Shown: in pieces, positions 11,230 to 22,700 of the stretch
Position numbering within the stretch: position 1 is the first letter of the stretch
Layout: every line of letters begins with the position of its first letter
Origin: Melanopsichium pennsylvanicum
Taxonomy: Eukaryota; Basidiomycota; Ustilaginomycetes; Ustilaginales
Direction of reading: 5' to 3'
NCBI GenBank assembly: GCA_900208305.1
Contig: OAPG01000021.1
Location: forward strand, 455,522 to 519,521
DNA: 64,000 nt
Position numbers and translations under genes: made by a program
The notes under the pieces: model-generated
What the model saw: only the letters and a program-made list of their open reading frames with translations
What the model was told of the DNA's origin: nothing
The model's database searches: none

Positions 11230-12741
11230 TTAAGCCAGAAACTTGAGAACGGTCTGCAACCACGCCTCTGGATTATCACACATGGGCAAATGACCAGCTT
11301 TGGGGATGCTAACAAACTCGGCCTTTGCCCCCGCCTCGTTGAGCTTGTTGGCAAAACCTTGTAGCGTTTCAGGCAACTTTCCATCTGCTTCACCTGCAAG
11401 CAGCAAATGGGTTTGACCTCTTGTCGAACTCTGGCTCAAAGCTTCAACGATACCGTCTTTGACCAAGTCATAACTCTGCAAAGCTCGTGCACCGGCTTCG
11501 AAACCCTTGACATTGGTGGATATGACCATGTCTTGTGTGGTCGCACGACATTGTGCACTTGCTTGCGAACCGGGTCCGAACCATCTAGGAACGGTGGCAG
11601 CAGCGAGTTCGGCCATACCTTTGGATTTGGCTAGGGCGATGCGTTCGTCCCAAGCAGCTACGTTGGCAGCGGGTGTGCTTGGTTGCGTGTCGCAAGCCAC
11701 AAGTCGTTCATATCTGTGTGGATGACGCAGGGCGAAGGACAGAGCTGTGGCGCCGCCTTGCGAAACACCGATAACAGCAAAGGCCTTGTTTACCGCCAAA
11801 CTGTCGAGTAGGAATGCAACATCATCCGAAAGCTGTGCGATGGTGCAAGCTTGTGCGGGCACAGCAGAGCTACCGTGACCCCTCTGATCGTACGTAAGGA
11901 TGTTGAATCGAGACGAGAGGGCGGGGATGACCGCATCCCACATTGTCAAGTTGGTCATGAGCGAGTTGATGAGAACGATCCAAGGAGCGGTCATCCTGTG
12001 GAAATGAACACGCGTGCTCAGCAGCTGACCATCGGGTAGCTGGACCAGACCTCGACCTGCAGATGAGCTAGGCCCAGTGATAGGAAGTGTGAGACAAACT
12101 GGATCTTCAACATGCTCGCTACCCTTGGGTTTGGGAACGGGCAGGTTGGCGCGGTCATCAACGTCCACAGCAACGAGGAAGCGTGAGACCATGTTGTATA
12201 CAGCGACGGTGAGTGTTGTTTCAGCAATCTTTCGATTGACGAGCTCGTCATCCTCGAATCCATCGATCTTTCCTTTGTCACCCAGCGTTTTAACGTTGTC
12301 GGTGAAAGCCGACTTGAGCTGGGAAAAGGTGGAATCATCGACGCGAACTTTGGTAGTCATATCATCGGCGAGTGCAAGAGCGGCCTTTGCGAGTGGACTC
12401 AAGGACGACTGTGCTGAGAGGGGAGCATTTACATCGCGTACAGCTGCGAGTTGCGCAGTGGTGCAACCAGCTTGTTCGGCAACAGGTGCATGCTGGAACC
12501 ATTCAAAGTTGGCGGAATTGTGAGCAGCGACTCGTAGAATCATCATCTCTCGTACGTCATCAGGGATCGAATTGTTGGAGCGAACGGCTCCGAGCAGCGT
12601 GTTCCAGCCATTGGCAATGGGAGGTGCATTGAGCAAAGCGCCATCGAGCGGTGTGAGACCTCGAGCGCCTCGGCGTTCTCGAATGAGGTCGGCGATGGGA
12701 TCTGCGCCAGCAGCAGGGTATCTGTATGGAATTCGTGGCAT
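11230..12741 (-). CDS. carboxymuconolactone decarboxylase / 3-oxoadipate enol-lactonase fusion
   Basis: Single-exon protein of 503 residues, starting at ATG 12741 (the frame is open to 12786 but without another ATG). The N-terminal ~190 residues resemble the carboxymuconolactone decarboxylase/AhpD family (WNTLLGAVR, VREMMILRVAAHNSANFEW), although the CXXC pair of peroxidase-type members is not seen. The C-terminal ~280 residues are an alpha/beta hydrolase: YDQRGHGSS, nucleophile elbow GVSQGGATAL, and a terminal GHLPMCDNPE with the catalytic His. The order resembles a reversed bacterial PcaL (which is lactonase then decarboxylase). The likely role is two successive steps of the beta-ketoadipate pathway, to 3-oxoadipate. 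It is divergently placed from an intradiol dioxygenase, which supports an aromatic-catabolism role. The exact substrate is inference. Confidence 0.8.
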   Translation of the reverse strand: MPRIPYRYPAAGADPIADLIRERRGARGLTPLDGALLNAPPIANGWNTLLGAVRSNNSIPDDVREMMILRVAAHNSANFEWFQHAPVAEQAGCTTAQLAAVRDVNAPLSAQSSLSPLAKAALALADDMTTKVRVDDSTFSQLKSAFTDNVKTLGDKGKIDGFEDDELVNRKIAETTLTVAVYNMVSRFLVAVDVDDRANLPVPKPKGSEHVEDPVCLTLPITGPSSSAGRGLVQLPDGQLLSTRVHFHRMTAPWIVLINSLMTNLTMWDAVIPALSSRFNILTYDQRGHGSSAVPAQACTIAQLSDDVAFLLDSLAVNKAFAVIGVSQGGATALSFALRHPHRYERLVACDTQPSTPAANVAAWDERIALAKSKGMAELAAATVPRWFGPGSQASAQCRATTQDMVISTNVKGFEAGARALQSYDLVKDGIVEALSQSSTRGQTHLLLAGEADGKLPETLQGFANKLNEAGAKAEFVSIPKAGHLPMCDNPEAWLQTVLKFLA

Positions 12742-13430
12742 GATGTTGAGGCTTGAAAGAATTTGTTGGTGGAAGGTGATGGTCAAGGGCTAAACCTGAT
12801 GGAACGATCAAGAAATGTCAACACAATGTCCAAGATATGAACGAGATGCAACCCCGCAATTGGTAGCAGAACGAGACAGTCGGACAAACACGGTGCGATT
12901 CGAGGTGGAGGAAGAAGCTCGGGCCCTTCACATGTTTTTTTTGACTGCAGCAACAGGAGTAAGGACGAACAACCACGAATGAACGCCTTTTCGGATCTAG
13001 AATTATACTCGCCACAGACGCAGGAGAAACTTTCTTCCGCTTGAATTTTGGCTCGGTGAAATCGTTGGCACCCTTGATCCTATTAATAATAATTTACTCT
13101 ACTATTATTCTGACTGTCAAGACAAATTCTAGATAGTGCAAGTCTTTTTCGGTACCGGTTATATTCCTGTTCTGATACAGATTCGGTTCTAGACTTTCTA
13201 ATTGTTGAATATTTGCGTTCAACTTTTTACCGCTTTGTCGAATTTGTATTGATGTCCAAATGTCAAAAGTATAAATAATCTGATTCCGTGATATCCTTGA
13301 CCAGTCACCGCATCGCAATTTGCAAATAGCCGGATGAAAGATTCTCCAAAAATCCACTTTATCGGCTCTGTTAGCCAAAGCCACTTGAAAACCTATTCAA
13401 TTCGTCAGCAAACAGCCTCCAAATCTCTCC

Positions 13431-13479
<49 letters not shown>

Positions 13480-13714
13480 TTTTTTTTTGTGTCTCCGCTA
13501 TGAATCAACCCTGTGCATTGCTCCCCCGCTCGCCCCACTCAAATCAATTCACTGTACTCGTTTGTATATATCCTGTCAATTGACATTTGTCTGAGCCATT
13601 TTAAGCAAACCCATCCCCCTCTTTTTCGTCTTCGTCTGAACGCCCCCCTTCTTTTGATCCATCGTGGACACACTCCCGTGAAAAGAGTATACTTACCAAT
13701 ATTGATTGGGCAAC
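12742..13714. promoter_or_regulatory. shared divergent promoter region of the aromatic-catabolism pair
   Basis: About 970 bp separate the two divergent start codons. The middle (13080-13290) is AT-rich. Bases 13424-13475 are a CT microsatellite, followed by a T tract and a C/T-rich leader reaching the dioxygenase ATG. No gene is supported inside. A bidirectional regulatory role is inferred only from the geometry. Confidence 0.45.
13424..13475. repeat. CT microsatellite in dioxygenase leader
   Basis: Nearly uninterrupted CT dinucleotides with two T insertions, followed immediately by a short G-A-C and an 11-base T tract. It probably lies in the 5' leader or core promoter of the intradiol dioxygenase gene. 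Confidence 0.85.
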
Positions 13715-14875
13715 ATGAAGTTCAGCGCTCCCATTGCAGCCGTAGCAGCCGCCGCTTCGTTGGCAGTACTTCCTTCGGTCTCAGCACACGGTCCCGAAAC
13801 AAAGCAAGAAGTGGTCAAGTTCCTCGACCAACAACATGCAGCATACCACTGTGCTCCCGCCATCGCCGCCATGACCGCCGCACGAAAGAAGTCATGGGCA
13901 CAAAAGGTACTTGGAGGCGATTCGGTTGACAACAAGAACCTCTTCATCGACGGCTACTTTGACGATCTCGGCATCGATGCCGAGATTGCCAAAAAAGGTA
14001 TCAAGGCGCTCGAGGAAAAGGGAAAGCGCATCATGGCTTGTGATCCCGTCGTCGAGACCAAGATCCGTAACTCGACTTGTGTTCTCTCGCCCGAGACAAC
14101 TCAAGGCCCTTACTACCACACCGAGAACCATCCAATCCGTGCCAATATGGCCGAGTGGCAACTTGGTGTTCACTTTCAGATGGACGTTGGTGTGATTGAC
14201 ATTGATACTTGTGAACCCATCCCCAACATTCTCGTCGATCTCTGGCATGCAAACGCCACAGGTCACTACTCGGGTCACCCCGATCCAGCACCTCACCTCG
14301 TCAACGAACAACCCGCTGCAACCGGTATTCGAAAGGGTCTTCTCTCGGCCTACCCACGTACAGTACACACCGATCATTGGCTTCGAGGTGCTCTCCCAAC
14401 AGACAAGAACGGCGTTGCCCAGTTCACCAGCGTCTTCCCAGGCTATTACACTGGACGAGCTACGCATGTGCACGTCAAGATCCACAACGATTGGCAAGTG
14501 ATGCCCAACGGCACCTTCCGTTCGGGCAGGTTGATCCACACGGGTCAATTTTTCTTTGATGATGAACTCAACATGATGATGGACAAAGTTTGGCCCTACA
14601 GCACCAACCCCATTAGGGATTTGCCCGGTCGAGGTAGGACGAGGAACTGGGAGGATTCGTTGCAGATCTACCAGGCTTCTCACGACAATGGTTACTTCCC
14701 CACATTTGATGTGGAAAAGCTCGGTGGCGTTATGACTGATGGCCTGATTGGGTACATCACCGTAGGTGTCAACAGGTCGGTGGTGGTGGATGAGACTTGG
14801 GTTCCTACCACTGGTGGTGGTAAGACCAAACCTTGGGTACCCGAAAATGCTAACCCTGTTCACCAGGAGTTGTAA
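13715..14875 (+). CDS. secreted intradiol ring-cleavage dioxygenase
   Basis: Single exon, 386 residues from ATG 13715. A classic signal peptide (basic start, Ala-rich core, SVSA cleavage site near residue 24) implies secretion. The dioxygenase core shows TQGPYY, DLWHANATGHYSG, and FPGYYTGRATHVHVKIH, which supply the Tyr, Arg and two His residues that hold the catalytic Fe(III) in intradiol enzymes. The family opens catechol-type rings between the hydroxyl carbons to give muconates. Secreted fungal members are thought to act on lignin-derived or plant phenolics outside the cell. The neighbouring divergent gene could process lactone products, though a secreted first step and a cytosolic later step would need uptake between them. 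Substrate is not predictable from the sequence. Confidence 0.88.
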   Translation: MKFSAPIAAVAAAASLAVLPSVSAHGPETKQEVVKFLDQQHAAYHCAPAIAAMTAARKKSWAQKVLGGDSVDNKNLFIDGYFDDLGIDAEIAKKGIKALEEKGKRIMACDPVVETKIRNSTCVLSPETTQGPYYHTENHPIRANMAEWQLGVHFQMDVGVIDIDTCEPIPNILVDLWHANATGHYSGHPDPAPHLVNEQPAATGIRKGLLSAYPRTVHTDHWLRGALPTDKNGVAQFTSVFPGYYTGRATHVHVKIHNDWQVMPNGTFRSGRLIHTGQFFFDDELNMMMDKVWPYSTNPIRDLPGRGRTRNWEDSLQIYQASHDNGYFPTFDVEKLGGVMTDGLIGYITVGVNRSVVVDETWVPTTGGGKTKPWVPENANPVHQEL

Positions 14876-15904
14876 GAGCTGAGGAGTCAAAGGAAGCCAT
14901 TTTTGGTTGCACTTTTGTTGCTGCATCTATTTATAAGTCCAAAGGAAAAGGAAGTATGTTTCACACTAGAGGCGCGCTTAACCGCGATCAGATGTAATAC
15001 ATGCCAACTCATTGCTTTATCGCTCTTGATTCAGAACTCTGCCATTCAAAAGGGCATGCCATACTATTTGCGAATCGAATCTGTACAACATCAACATGAA
15101 TAAGAAGTCAGATCATGTGGATTCGTTTGGCTAAAAGCGATCGACCAAGGCAGAAAAAAAAAAAGAATAACCTTGTTTTGTTTGATTCTGTGCCAAGAAC
15201 AGCGCGGGAGAAGAGACCAAAAGCTAAACTCGAATACCAATTCAAAGTTTGTCAGGCACAGCAATAAAATGTGGGGTCGACGGGGGGTTTTTTTTTTTCT
15301 TTCTTTTTTTTTTTTTCGGTAGAATTGTACCGTAATTTACATTACTGTACAGCGAGAGCCTCCGATGAGCATGATGAGGCATGATGAGGCATGAGAGCGC
15401 CAAGAAAAAGGGACATTATGGCTGCATTCTACTGCTTCTTAACGTCAAGTCGCTACACCATAAAGTCACTTTTCAAGCCATAGAGCTTGGGCGTAGCATC
15501 ATGCCGCAAGAACTAGCCTTGGCAGGCTTGTCATGCGTTTCTACCAAATGTAATGTAATTGGTGCTTTCATTTTCCGACGCGCCCGCATATCGGACCCAA
15601 TTCCATTCTTGTTGAGACTCTTCAAGATGATGTGAGAGAATAATCTTGCATGACGGCGGCCATTGCTTTGTTCGCTCCTTGCACGCGCCCCACCATCTCA
15701 TCAAAAAAACACGGTTCAACTCTATCATCGCACGGTGGTCAAGGGTCCTTCACTGTTCATGTCGAAGCGCATGGCATACCTTGCAAGGGTTTCGACTCAC
15801 CTTCACAAGCCATACAACACCATCGACCCGGCGAGGTCACTTTGACCCGAACATACGCACGTTGACCTTGAGAGCACCAAGCTTGAAAGTATCAGCATGC
15901 AGCT
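14876..15904. other. intergenic, upstream of the arrestin-like gene
   Basis: Contains T/C tracts (15281-15320), a copy of the ACTGTACAG motif near 15340 and a short direct repeat of GCATGATGAG (15369-15392). No gene is supported. In-frame stops just upstream of 15905 mark the limit of the next coding region. Confidence 0.5.
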
Positions 15905-18675
15905 ATGGGTCGCATCGCACGGCCACCTATGCCTGTCAAAGCGGTGCCACTGAAAACGGTTCATACATATTTGAGCAACACTGGGAATGCTTCGCTCAAG
16001 TAAGTAGCCGACTTCGATAGCTTTGAGCACGATCAATGGCGGCTGATTTGCTCATGCTGACTCTCTTCGAATCTTTCTTTCATGCTGGTAGCATCTACTC
16101 ATACCCACAGCGCGTCCCCACCTTCATGGGTGGCAGCTACGAGCGTGGATGGGGGGCATTGGCAGGTCACGTCGATATCCATGTCACCGAAGCGTCAGGC
16201 GATCGTATCTCAGCAATCAAGCTCACGCTAACTGCTACACAATTCACCACCGTCCCCAAAACCGCTTCCATCGCTGCTCCATCAGCGCTCGATCGCTTGG
16301 CTATCGATCCGGAAGAGACCAAGACCACAGAGGTCACGCTTCTTCACATGGAACACATCCTCTTCCAGCCCATCAAGACAGATTCGGATCGCGATGCCAA
16401 TCTCCTATCCCAAGGCAATCATGTTTACCCATTTAGCATCGAGCTGCCTCTCGCTGGCAACAAAGACAAGAAGAACCCTCCATTGCTGCCACCCTCGTGC
16501 GTCATCGAGCCGCTCATCACCTGTCCCAACACTGCTCAGACGCGGCAGAACTCCTCCGGACTCTTCGGCCGATCTAAGAGCGGCAAAGACAATGCTCGTC
16601 CCGCATGGGCTACCGTCAAGTATCGGCTCAAGCTGACCGTCCAGAAGCCTGGTATCCTCAAGCGCAACCTTCGCAGCTATGCACCGTTTGTGTACCTGCC
16701 GTCGCCGCCTGCATCAGCGACGGCGCTCCTCCTGCAGAGACGAGCCATGGGTGCACAAATGGCAGCCATTGTCTTGCAGCGTCAAGGTGACGGATGCCAG
16801 CCTATCGAGACACCAGTCGAATGGCGCGCACGTCCTCTTTCGTTCCTCGTATCGCCCAACGGACCACAAAAGCTCGAGTTAGAAAAGAAGTCTGGGTTTT
16901 TATCGAATCTCTTTGGCGGACCCAAGAAGCAGGCAGTGGTAAATTGGCACGAAGCGTGGACCTTTTCAATGCCCTTGAGCGGACGCTCTTCTTTCCCTCT
17001 GCGGTCGGCAATCCCATTCATTGCACGCTGCACCACCAACAAGCCCATTGATCTGAGCGTCGGATCGCCGCTTGCCTTTAGACTATACCGCCGAGTACGC
17101 CTGTTGTCGGGCAGAAAGCAAAAGGCCGTTGCGATGCAGCAGCAACCCGTAGCCGAAGCAGCCCTTCGGTACGCTGTCGAGTCGAGCGGCGTCTTTCGCC
17201 TTAATGGCATCATCTCTTTACCGCCGAACTGCGTTCCCAACTTCGACCTGCCTAGCCTCTCGCTCGACTACTACATAGGTGTGGTACGCATATTGGATGG
17301 TGTTGTAGTACACAAAGAATTCGTGAACCTCGCATGTCCACCTCCTGTGGAACCAAAGGCGGCATACGGTGCATTCCCAAGCGGTGTCGCTTGGCGAAGC
17401 ACCCGAGAAGCCGCTTTGCAGCTTCCAGATTTGCCGTCATCATTCGACAAATCACTGCCTCTGGCACCTCGTAGCATCGCTTCCAGCTCCTCTTTCACCC
17501 CAGCACCTTCAACGCGCCAACGACCAAGCTTCAGCAGTATTGCCACCTCTAGCTCCTCGAGCGCACATGCGGCTAGTGGACGACCTTCTTTCGCACGTTC
17601 CACCAGATCGCACCGTAGCGACTCGACAGATTCAGCCTATGCTTCTGTCGCAAATTCGCTCAGCCATGCAAACACTGGCTCTGCCACAGCTTCTGTGCCG
17701 ATGGGTCTGGCTGGTATGGCGAATCCACCACCCGCATCGTCAGCCGGCTATGCTCAAATGTCGGGCAATTTAGATCCAGTCAGAGAACAGGGCAGGGGTG
17801 TTGTGGCAGCTCGAACAAGACCACCACCAACGTCGCCACCAAGGGAGACATCATCATCTTCGAGACGAGCTCCAAACAATGACAGTGATTTTGCAACCAA
17901 CAAGGATACCAGTGACACTGTGTCTGTTGCGAGTAGTCGTAGACGAACGAGATACTCGTCAAAAGGGGCAGTAGCCGTATCAGAGGCGGACTCGACTCGA
18001 TCTTCAGTGGAGCTCGATTACCGGCAGCAGGACACCGGTCGGTATGTGCATAGTCATGAGAAGGCGCCTCTACCACCGGATGCCGAGTCCGTGGTTCTCA
18101 AGTCTGGAGACTTGGAGGCGGGTAGCAGCACCGGCGCCGGACGGAGGGGTCTGTCTGTTGCAAATGCGAAAAATCTGCCTAGCATTCCATCCAAGACGTC
18201 TGCTTTGGCACGCGAGCAGGCAAATGCACTCGTTGGCGCTTCGTCCAGCTCTACCCATAGTGCCAATAGGTCTCGAGAGAAGGGTGGACGTGGGAGCAGC
18301 TCCAATTCTCCCAGCAGTCGTACCGAGATGCCAGCTAGTCAAAGCAGAAAAAGTCGTGGCACTGCTGCTGCTAACGCTGGTGGTACAGCGGGTCAAGCTC
18401 GACGCATCATGGTAGCTCCAGCAGCAGCACAACAAGCCTCTCCTCCTCCATCCGCAGCAGCGTCACAACGACTTTGTGAACCCGCATATGTGGCTCCACC
18501 ACCAGCGTCATCTATCTTGGCACCAGTCTCGCAGCAACCGCCGACCCAGGTGGTGGATCCATCAGCATTGCTTACCAACGAAGACCTCCTGTACGGCGAG
18601 GATATGGAACTCGATCTTCCACCAAGCTACTTTGAGGCAGTGTACGGAGGAGAAGATGATGAAGACGAGGGCTAA
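15905..18675 (+). CDS. arrestin-like trafficking adaptor (ART/alpha-arrestin type) with C-terminal PPxY
   Basis: Two exons, 15905-15999 and 16092-18675. The 92-bp intron has donor GTAAGT, branch GCTGACT and acceptor GGTAG in phase 2, giving about 892 residues. The alternative is a start at ATG 16036 inside this intron. The N-terminal arrestin fold is visible in AGHVDIHV...DRISAIKLTLTATQ and in GNHVYPFSIELP, and the second half in WATVKYRLKLTVQK. Residues ~480-860 are Ser/Pro/Ala-rich and probably disordered. The end carries LPPSYFEAVYG; PPSY (about residues 875-878) is a PPxY ligand for the WW domains of Rsp5/Nedd4 ubiquitin ligases. Known family members tether the ligase to plasma-membrane transporters to trigger endocytosis. 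The specific cargo cannot be inferred. Confidence 0.78.
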
Positions 18676-19421
18676 GTTCCCCCTCACCCCATTTGATTGA
18701 TTTCATTGGGTCTCCAGGGGCAATACACCTTTTTCAATTGAAATCAGTCGGAACCAATACCATGACCGGTGCCGGAGTTTTGGGGCATTTACCAAAACAG
18801 GTAAACCTTCGGAATGGAATCGTTCTTTACCGATAACTCCAACAATCAAGAACGTTTAAGTTTGTGTGAAAAAAAAAAAAAACCCCCCCGCCTCCGACAC
18901 ATCTGACCAAACTTCCACAAGTTCATGTGACTACAACTGATTTGTGTACTTCGATCCTCACCACAAAATTTGACTATCCACTTCCAAAACCCTTCAAACA
19001 CTGAAGCTAAACAGTCTTTACAACCATAACAGAGACCATCAACATTTCATTCGTGTTTAAGATTCACATGTCTAACCATCGTTTGGTCGAAAAAAAAAAA
19101 AGCGTGTAACACTTACATTAATATATACGCCAAGATTGTTCTATGTTTAAGTTACGCTCGGACAAAAAAAAAAAAGGGGCATGCTCTGCAATAGTTGGTC
19201 CATCACACGTGTCCCACCTTCGATAGGGACACAAGGGTCGAAGGGGCGGCGGTACTTTTACACATTTCAAAAACCGTCCCAAACAATGAAACAGCTTGCA
19301 CTAATTACAAAGGGAAGAAAATAATGTCCAAACAACCCTTATCTACGACCAGCAATGAAATGAGGGGGGGGGAAACAATCGCGCGCATATGAGCAAGCGA
19401 CGACCGTGCAAATTCAACCTT
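18676..19421. other. intergenic between convergent genes
   Basis: Bases downstream of the arrestin gene and downstream of GDH2 on the other strand. Short A-run/C-run tracts occur near 18869-18893, 19090-19101 and 19165-19176. No gene is supported; both 3' ends fall here. Confidence 0.55.
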
Positions 19422-22400
19422 TTACTGCTGACCTCCGGTGACTGGTTGAGCCAAGAGCGTTGAAATGTGCTTATAAAAGTCGACATGACTGGCGTTGGGT
19501 CCATTGGCGTAAACGAAGCTGGCAGCCACCTTGGCAGCGAAAGCCGAACGAGCATAAGCCTCTGGGATACGCTCAATGAGTTTGGCAAGACCCACCTTCT
19601 TGATGAGGGTTGGGGGGAAGACTTGGCATAGAACTGCGGAACGCAGCTGCTCGTTCGAGAAAAGGTCCGTAGCCTCGAGCTCTTCAGAGAGCTTGTTCAA
19701 CGTGGTACTGAGCTCGGTCGAAATGGTGGATCGGGGTTTACCGGTCTCAATGTTCTCGCGCCAGATGGCCTCGAACTCGGCACGAGCGTTGCGCCCAATG
19801 ATGGTCTGAATGTCACGAACATACGAGAGGTAGAAATTGGTGGGCTTGCTGTCCTTGAACAGCATCGACTCGACGTACTCGGCATCTTCGAGCGAGAGAC
19901 CACAGAGAACCTCGAGCGACGAAGAGGTGACACCACCCTTGTTGGCAGAGGCATCGGGGTAGAGGATGACACCACGCTTCTCGAGCTCAAGACGAGCTTG
20001 CCTTGTGATGAAAAGGTTGGCGCCTTCGACAATATACTTGAAGTGGGGCTTGCCATCCGAATCAAAGAGCTGGGAGACGTTCGAAATGTTGATGGCCTCA
20101 GGACGACCACCGCAAGGAACGAAGAGGTCGGCCTTGAATCGGAGATGAGCCGTGTTTCGGAAAGCAACACCGTCAGGAACGATCTCACCGGTGGGGAGCT
20201 TGACGTCGTTCTGCTCGACCAAGACGCGGTAACCATTTGAGCTGAGCTTGGAACCATCGAACTCGGAGATCATCTTGCGAGCCTTGGCAAGGCGGACGAG
20301 CTCCTGCCTGTTGAGACCCGCAGGATCGTGGATAACACCGCTTCCGTCGATGATGGCAACAGTCTTGTCAACCGAAAGGAGGATCTCGTTGGAACCAAGA
20401 TCGCCGTCAGGTCCACCAGTCTGAACCTTGGTGACCTCCTGCTCCTTGAGGCCGAGCATTCGGTAGATGCCGATTATGTATTGGCGGACCGAGAGCGACG
20501 TCATACCCCAGACATCGTGGGGCACACCACCAAGTGTGGCAGCAGTCTTACCGGTGGTGAACGACTTCCACCAAGGAGCACCGCGAGCGCGAGCGTGCTC
20601 GGCGGCAAAGTCCATGAGGTCGGCGGTACCCTCATCGGGGCCGAGGAAGAGGATCTCCTCCTTGCCAAGAAGATCGACAATCTCCTCCTTGACTCCGGGC
20701 GTCTGACCCTTGATGAGCAAGTCGAGGATGGCATCGACGTACTTCTCAAAGGCGAGCTTAGGGTTGGCATCGAGGGTGGGGAGGATGGTACCCTTGGCAC
20801 CACCTTCTGGAATCTCTTTGTTCTTGAGGTGCTGTGTGGAAGCAAGAGCGTAGTTCTCGTCAAAGAGGGTACGCTGGTTGATCGAGTAGTTCTCGCGGTT
20901 CCTGGATCGAACGATACGGATACCACCACGGGCGACATCTCGGAAGCGAACGTGGAAGCCACGGAACTCGGCACCAACAACGAAAATGATACCGTAGGGC
21001 TTGACGGGGTACTCGACCTCGGGCAAAAAGCCGGGATCCAGACGGAAGGACAAGGCGACCTTGGTCGGGGTATAGAAGTTGGTCTTGAGGACAGCCTTGT
21101 TGAAGAAGAGGAATGCTTCGAGGACCTGTCGCTCGTGCGAGTTGGTGGCAGCCTTGCGGATGCGATCGTACATCTGGTTGTCGTCCAACACCTCTTCCTT
21201 AACGAGACGCTGGTAGGAAAGGGTGGGGACAAGCTCTTGGTCATCAGCACCGCCGGGGTAGTGGATGTTGGCAAAGTGAACGTAGAGGAGTCGAATCAGA
21301 GTTGGGTGGTTCTCAATGACCTCCTGGATGGACTGTCGGGTGAAGGTCTCCTCACGGAAACGGAGCTTGATTTCGTTCAAAATGGCAGCCTGCTGCGAGT
21401 CGTTCTCGTTTAGGACATTTCGCAGCGACTGGTAGGCCTGACCGAGACGGTTGCAGAAGTGCTGAGCAAAGAGCCAGCCGACGTAAGCGTAGGTGGCTTC
21501 TTGGACGGCGTGAGTGTTCTCAGCGAGAGCAGGCTGGAAGAACGGGTTATCGGGAAGGACGTAGATGAGGGAAGCCTCCTTCATGACCTGGTGGATCGAG
21601 TGCTCAATGGGAGGGCTGTTGGAAGCGGGGAGAGGGTTGAGGTAGATCGAGATGATGGTGACGTTGTTGGAGAATTGCTCCACGTACTTGCGGGAAGAGA
21701 AGAGACTGTAGAAGTGATAGAGATCCGAAAGTGCGCTGAAGAAGCTGTTTGTGGTGCCCATTCGATAGCCAATGACGATCCTGCGCTCTCGGCTGCCCTC
21801 GACTTCGAACATTTCAATAACAGGGCCCTGTCGGCGGAGGACTTGGTCCATGATGCTCTGGTAGATGTCGAGTGTGTTGTCACTGGCCTTGGTGAGGAAA
21901 GTCTTGTCCGAAACGGCACGAATATCAGCATAATTGGGAGAATCAGGGGCAGGTCGAGGCTCGACAAAGTTGCACTTTGCCAAAAAGTAGCATCGGAGCT
22001 GTTGTTGCGACTGAGCGGAGACAGAACCGGCAGAACGGTAGGTCTCGAGACGGTACGCCTTGTCGACGGACGACTTGTCGAGGTAGTTTGCGTCGATGCG
22101 TCGCTCCCAATGAGGACCCTCGATCTGGGATTTACCGGCCTGGGATGAGTGGATGAAGACGGCGCCGTTTTCCGACTCCTTGTCAAGGTCGATGTCGAGG
22201 CTGTTGGAGTGCTTGGTGTAGGCCATGATCTTGGCACCGTAAAGAGCGAGAATGTGATCGGCGATGGTCTCTACGCTCTCGAGGGCGAAATAGGTGTCAT
22301 CGATTCCGAGGTTTCTGTTTGTAGCAAGCAAAAGGCGGTGTGATACGATGAGCCAATGTCAGCAAATCTGAGCAGCTGGGGAACAAGAGTGCAAAATGCT

Positions 22401-22700
22401 GGTTAGAGCGGTTAGCAGCGAAACTTACCCGTAGAACCAGTCGACCTCTGCGGTGACGAGTTCAGGAGAGATGAAACCCTTGCTGGAAAGGAGGTTCTTA
22501 ACCTGTGCAGCCTGGTCAGCCTTGCCCTCGAAGACGGTATCGGTGTAGCCGGCGTGGTTGGCAATGACATGGTCGATAGGGGTGTGCGAGCCGCTCCTGG
22601 GCGCCGAGTTGGTAACGCTGAGGAGGGCCGACTTGACGTTCGAGACATCGTCCAGAGACGATGCCTGTGTATGTATGGATTGGTGTACCGAAGGAGCCAT
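19422..22700 (-). CDS. GDH2: NAD-specific glutamate dehydrogenase (large type)
   Basis: Two exons on the minus strand, 22700-22429 and 22314-19422. The 114-bp intron has donor GTAAGT and acceptor CAG and splits a Gly codon, giving 1054 residues, the normal size for fungal NAD-GDH. Recognisable blocks include YGIIFVVGAEFRGFHVRFRD, VARGGIRIVRSRNRENYSIN, the Lys-containing EGGAKGTI segment of the glutamate site, LGPDEGTADLMDFAAEHARA and KTGGPDGDLGSNE-like text (here VQTGGPDGDLGSNE) of the nucleotide-binding part. It converts glutamate and NAD to 2-oxoglutarate, ammonium and NADH for catabolism of glutamate. A 361-codon open frame on the opposite strand (20328-21413) is a shadow caused by codon bias. 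Confidence 0.95.

Noticed and set aside
15650..15865. Frame with an HRPGEVTL stretch resembling an arrestin edge strand, as a first exon of the arrestin gene
   Set aside because: It ends in a stop and cannot be joined in phase. The exon at 15905 fits the intron better and the downstream protein already has the full arrestin start.
20328..21413. 361-codon open frame antisense to GDH2
   Set aside because: It mirrors the GDH2 reading frame, begins without a proper context and has no family features. Strong codon bias in GDH2 explains it.
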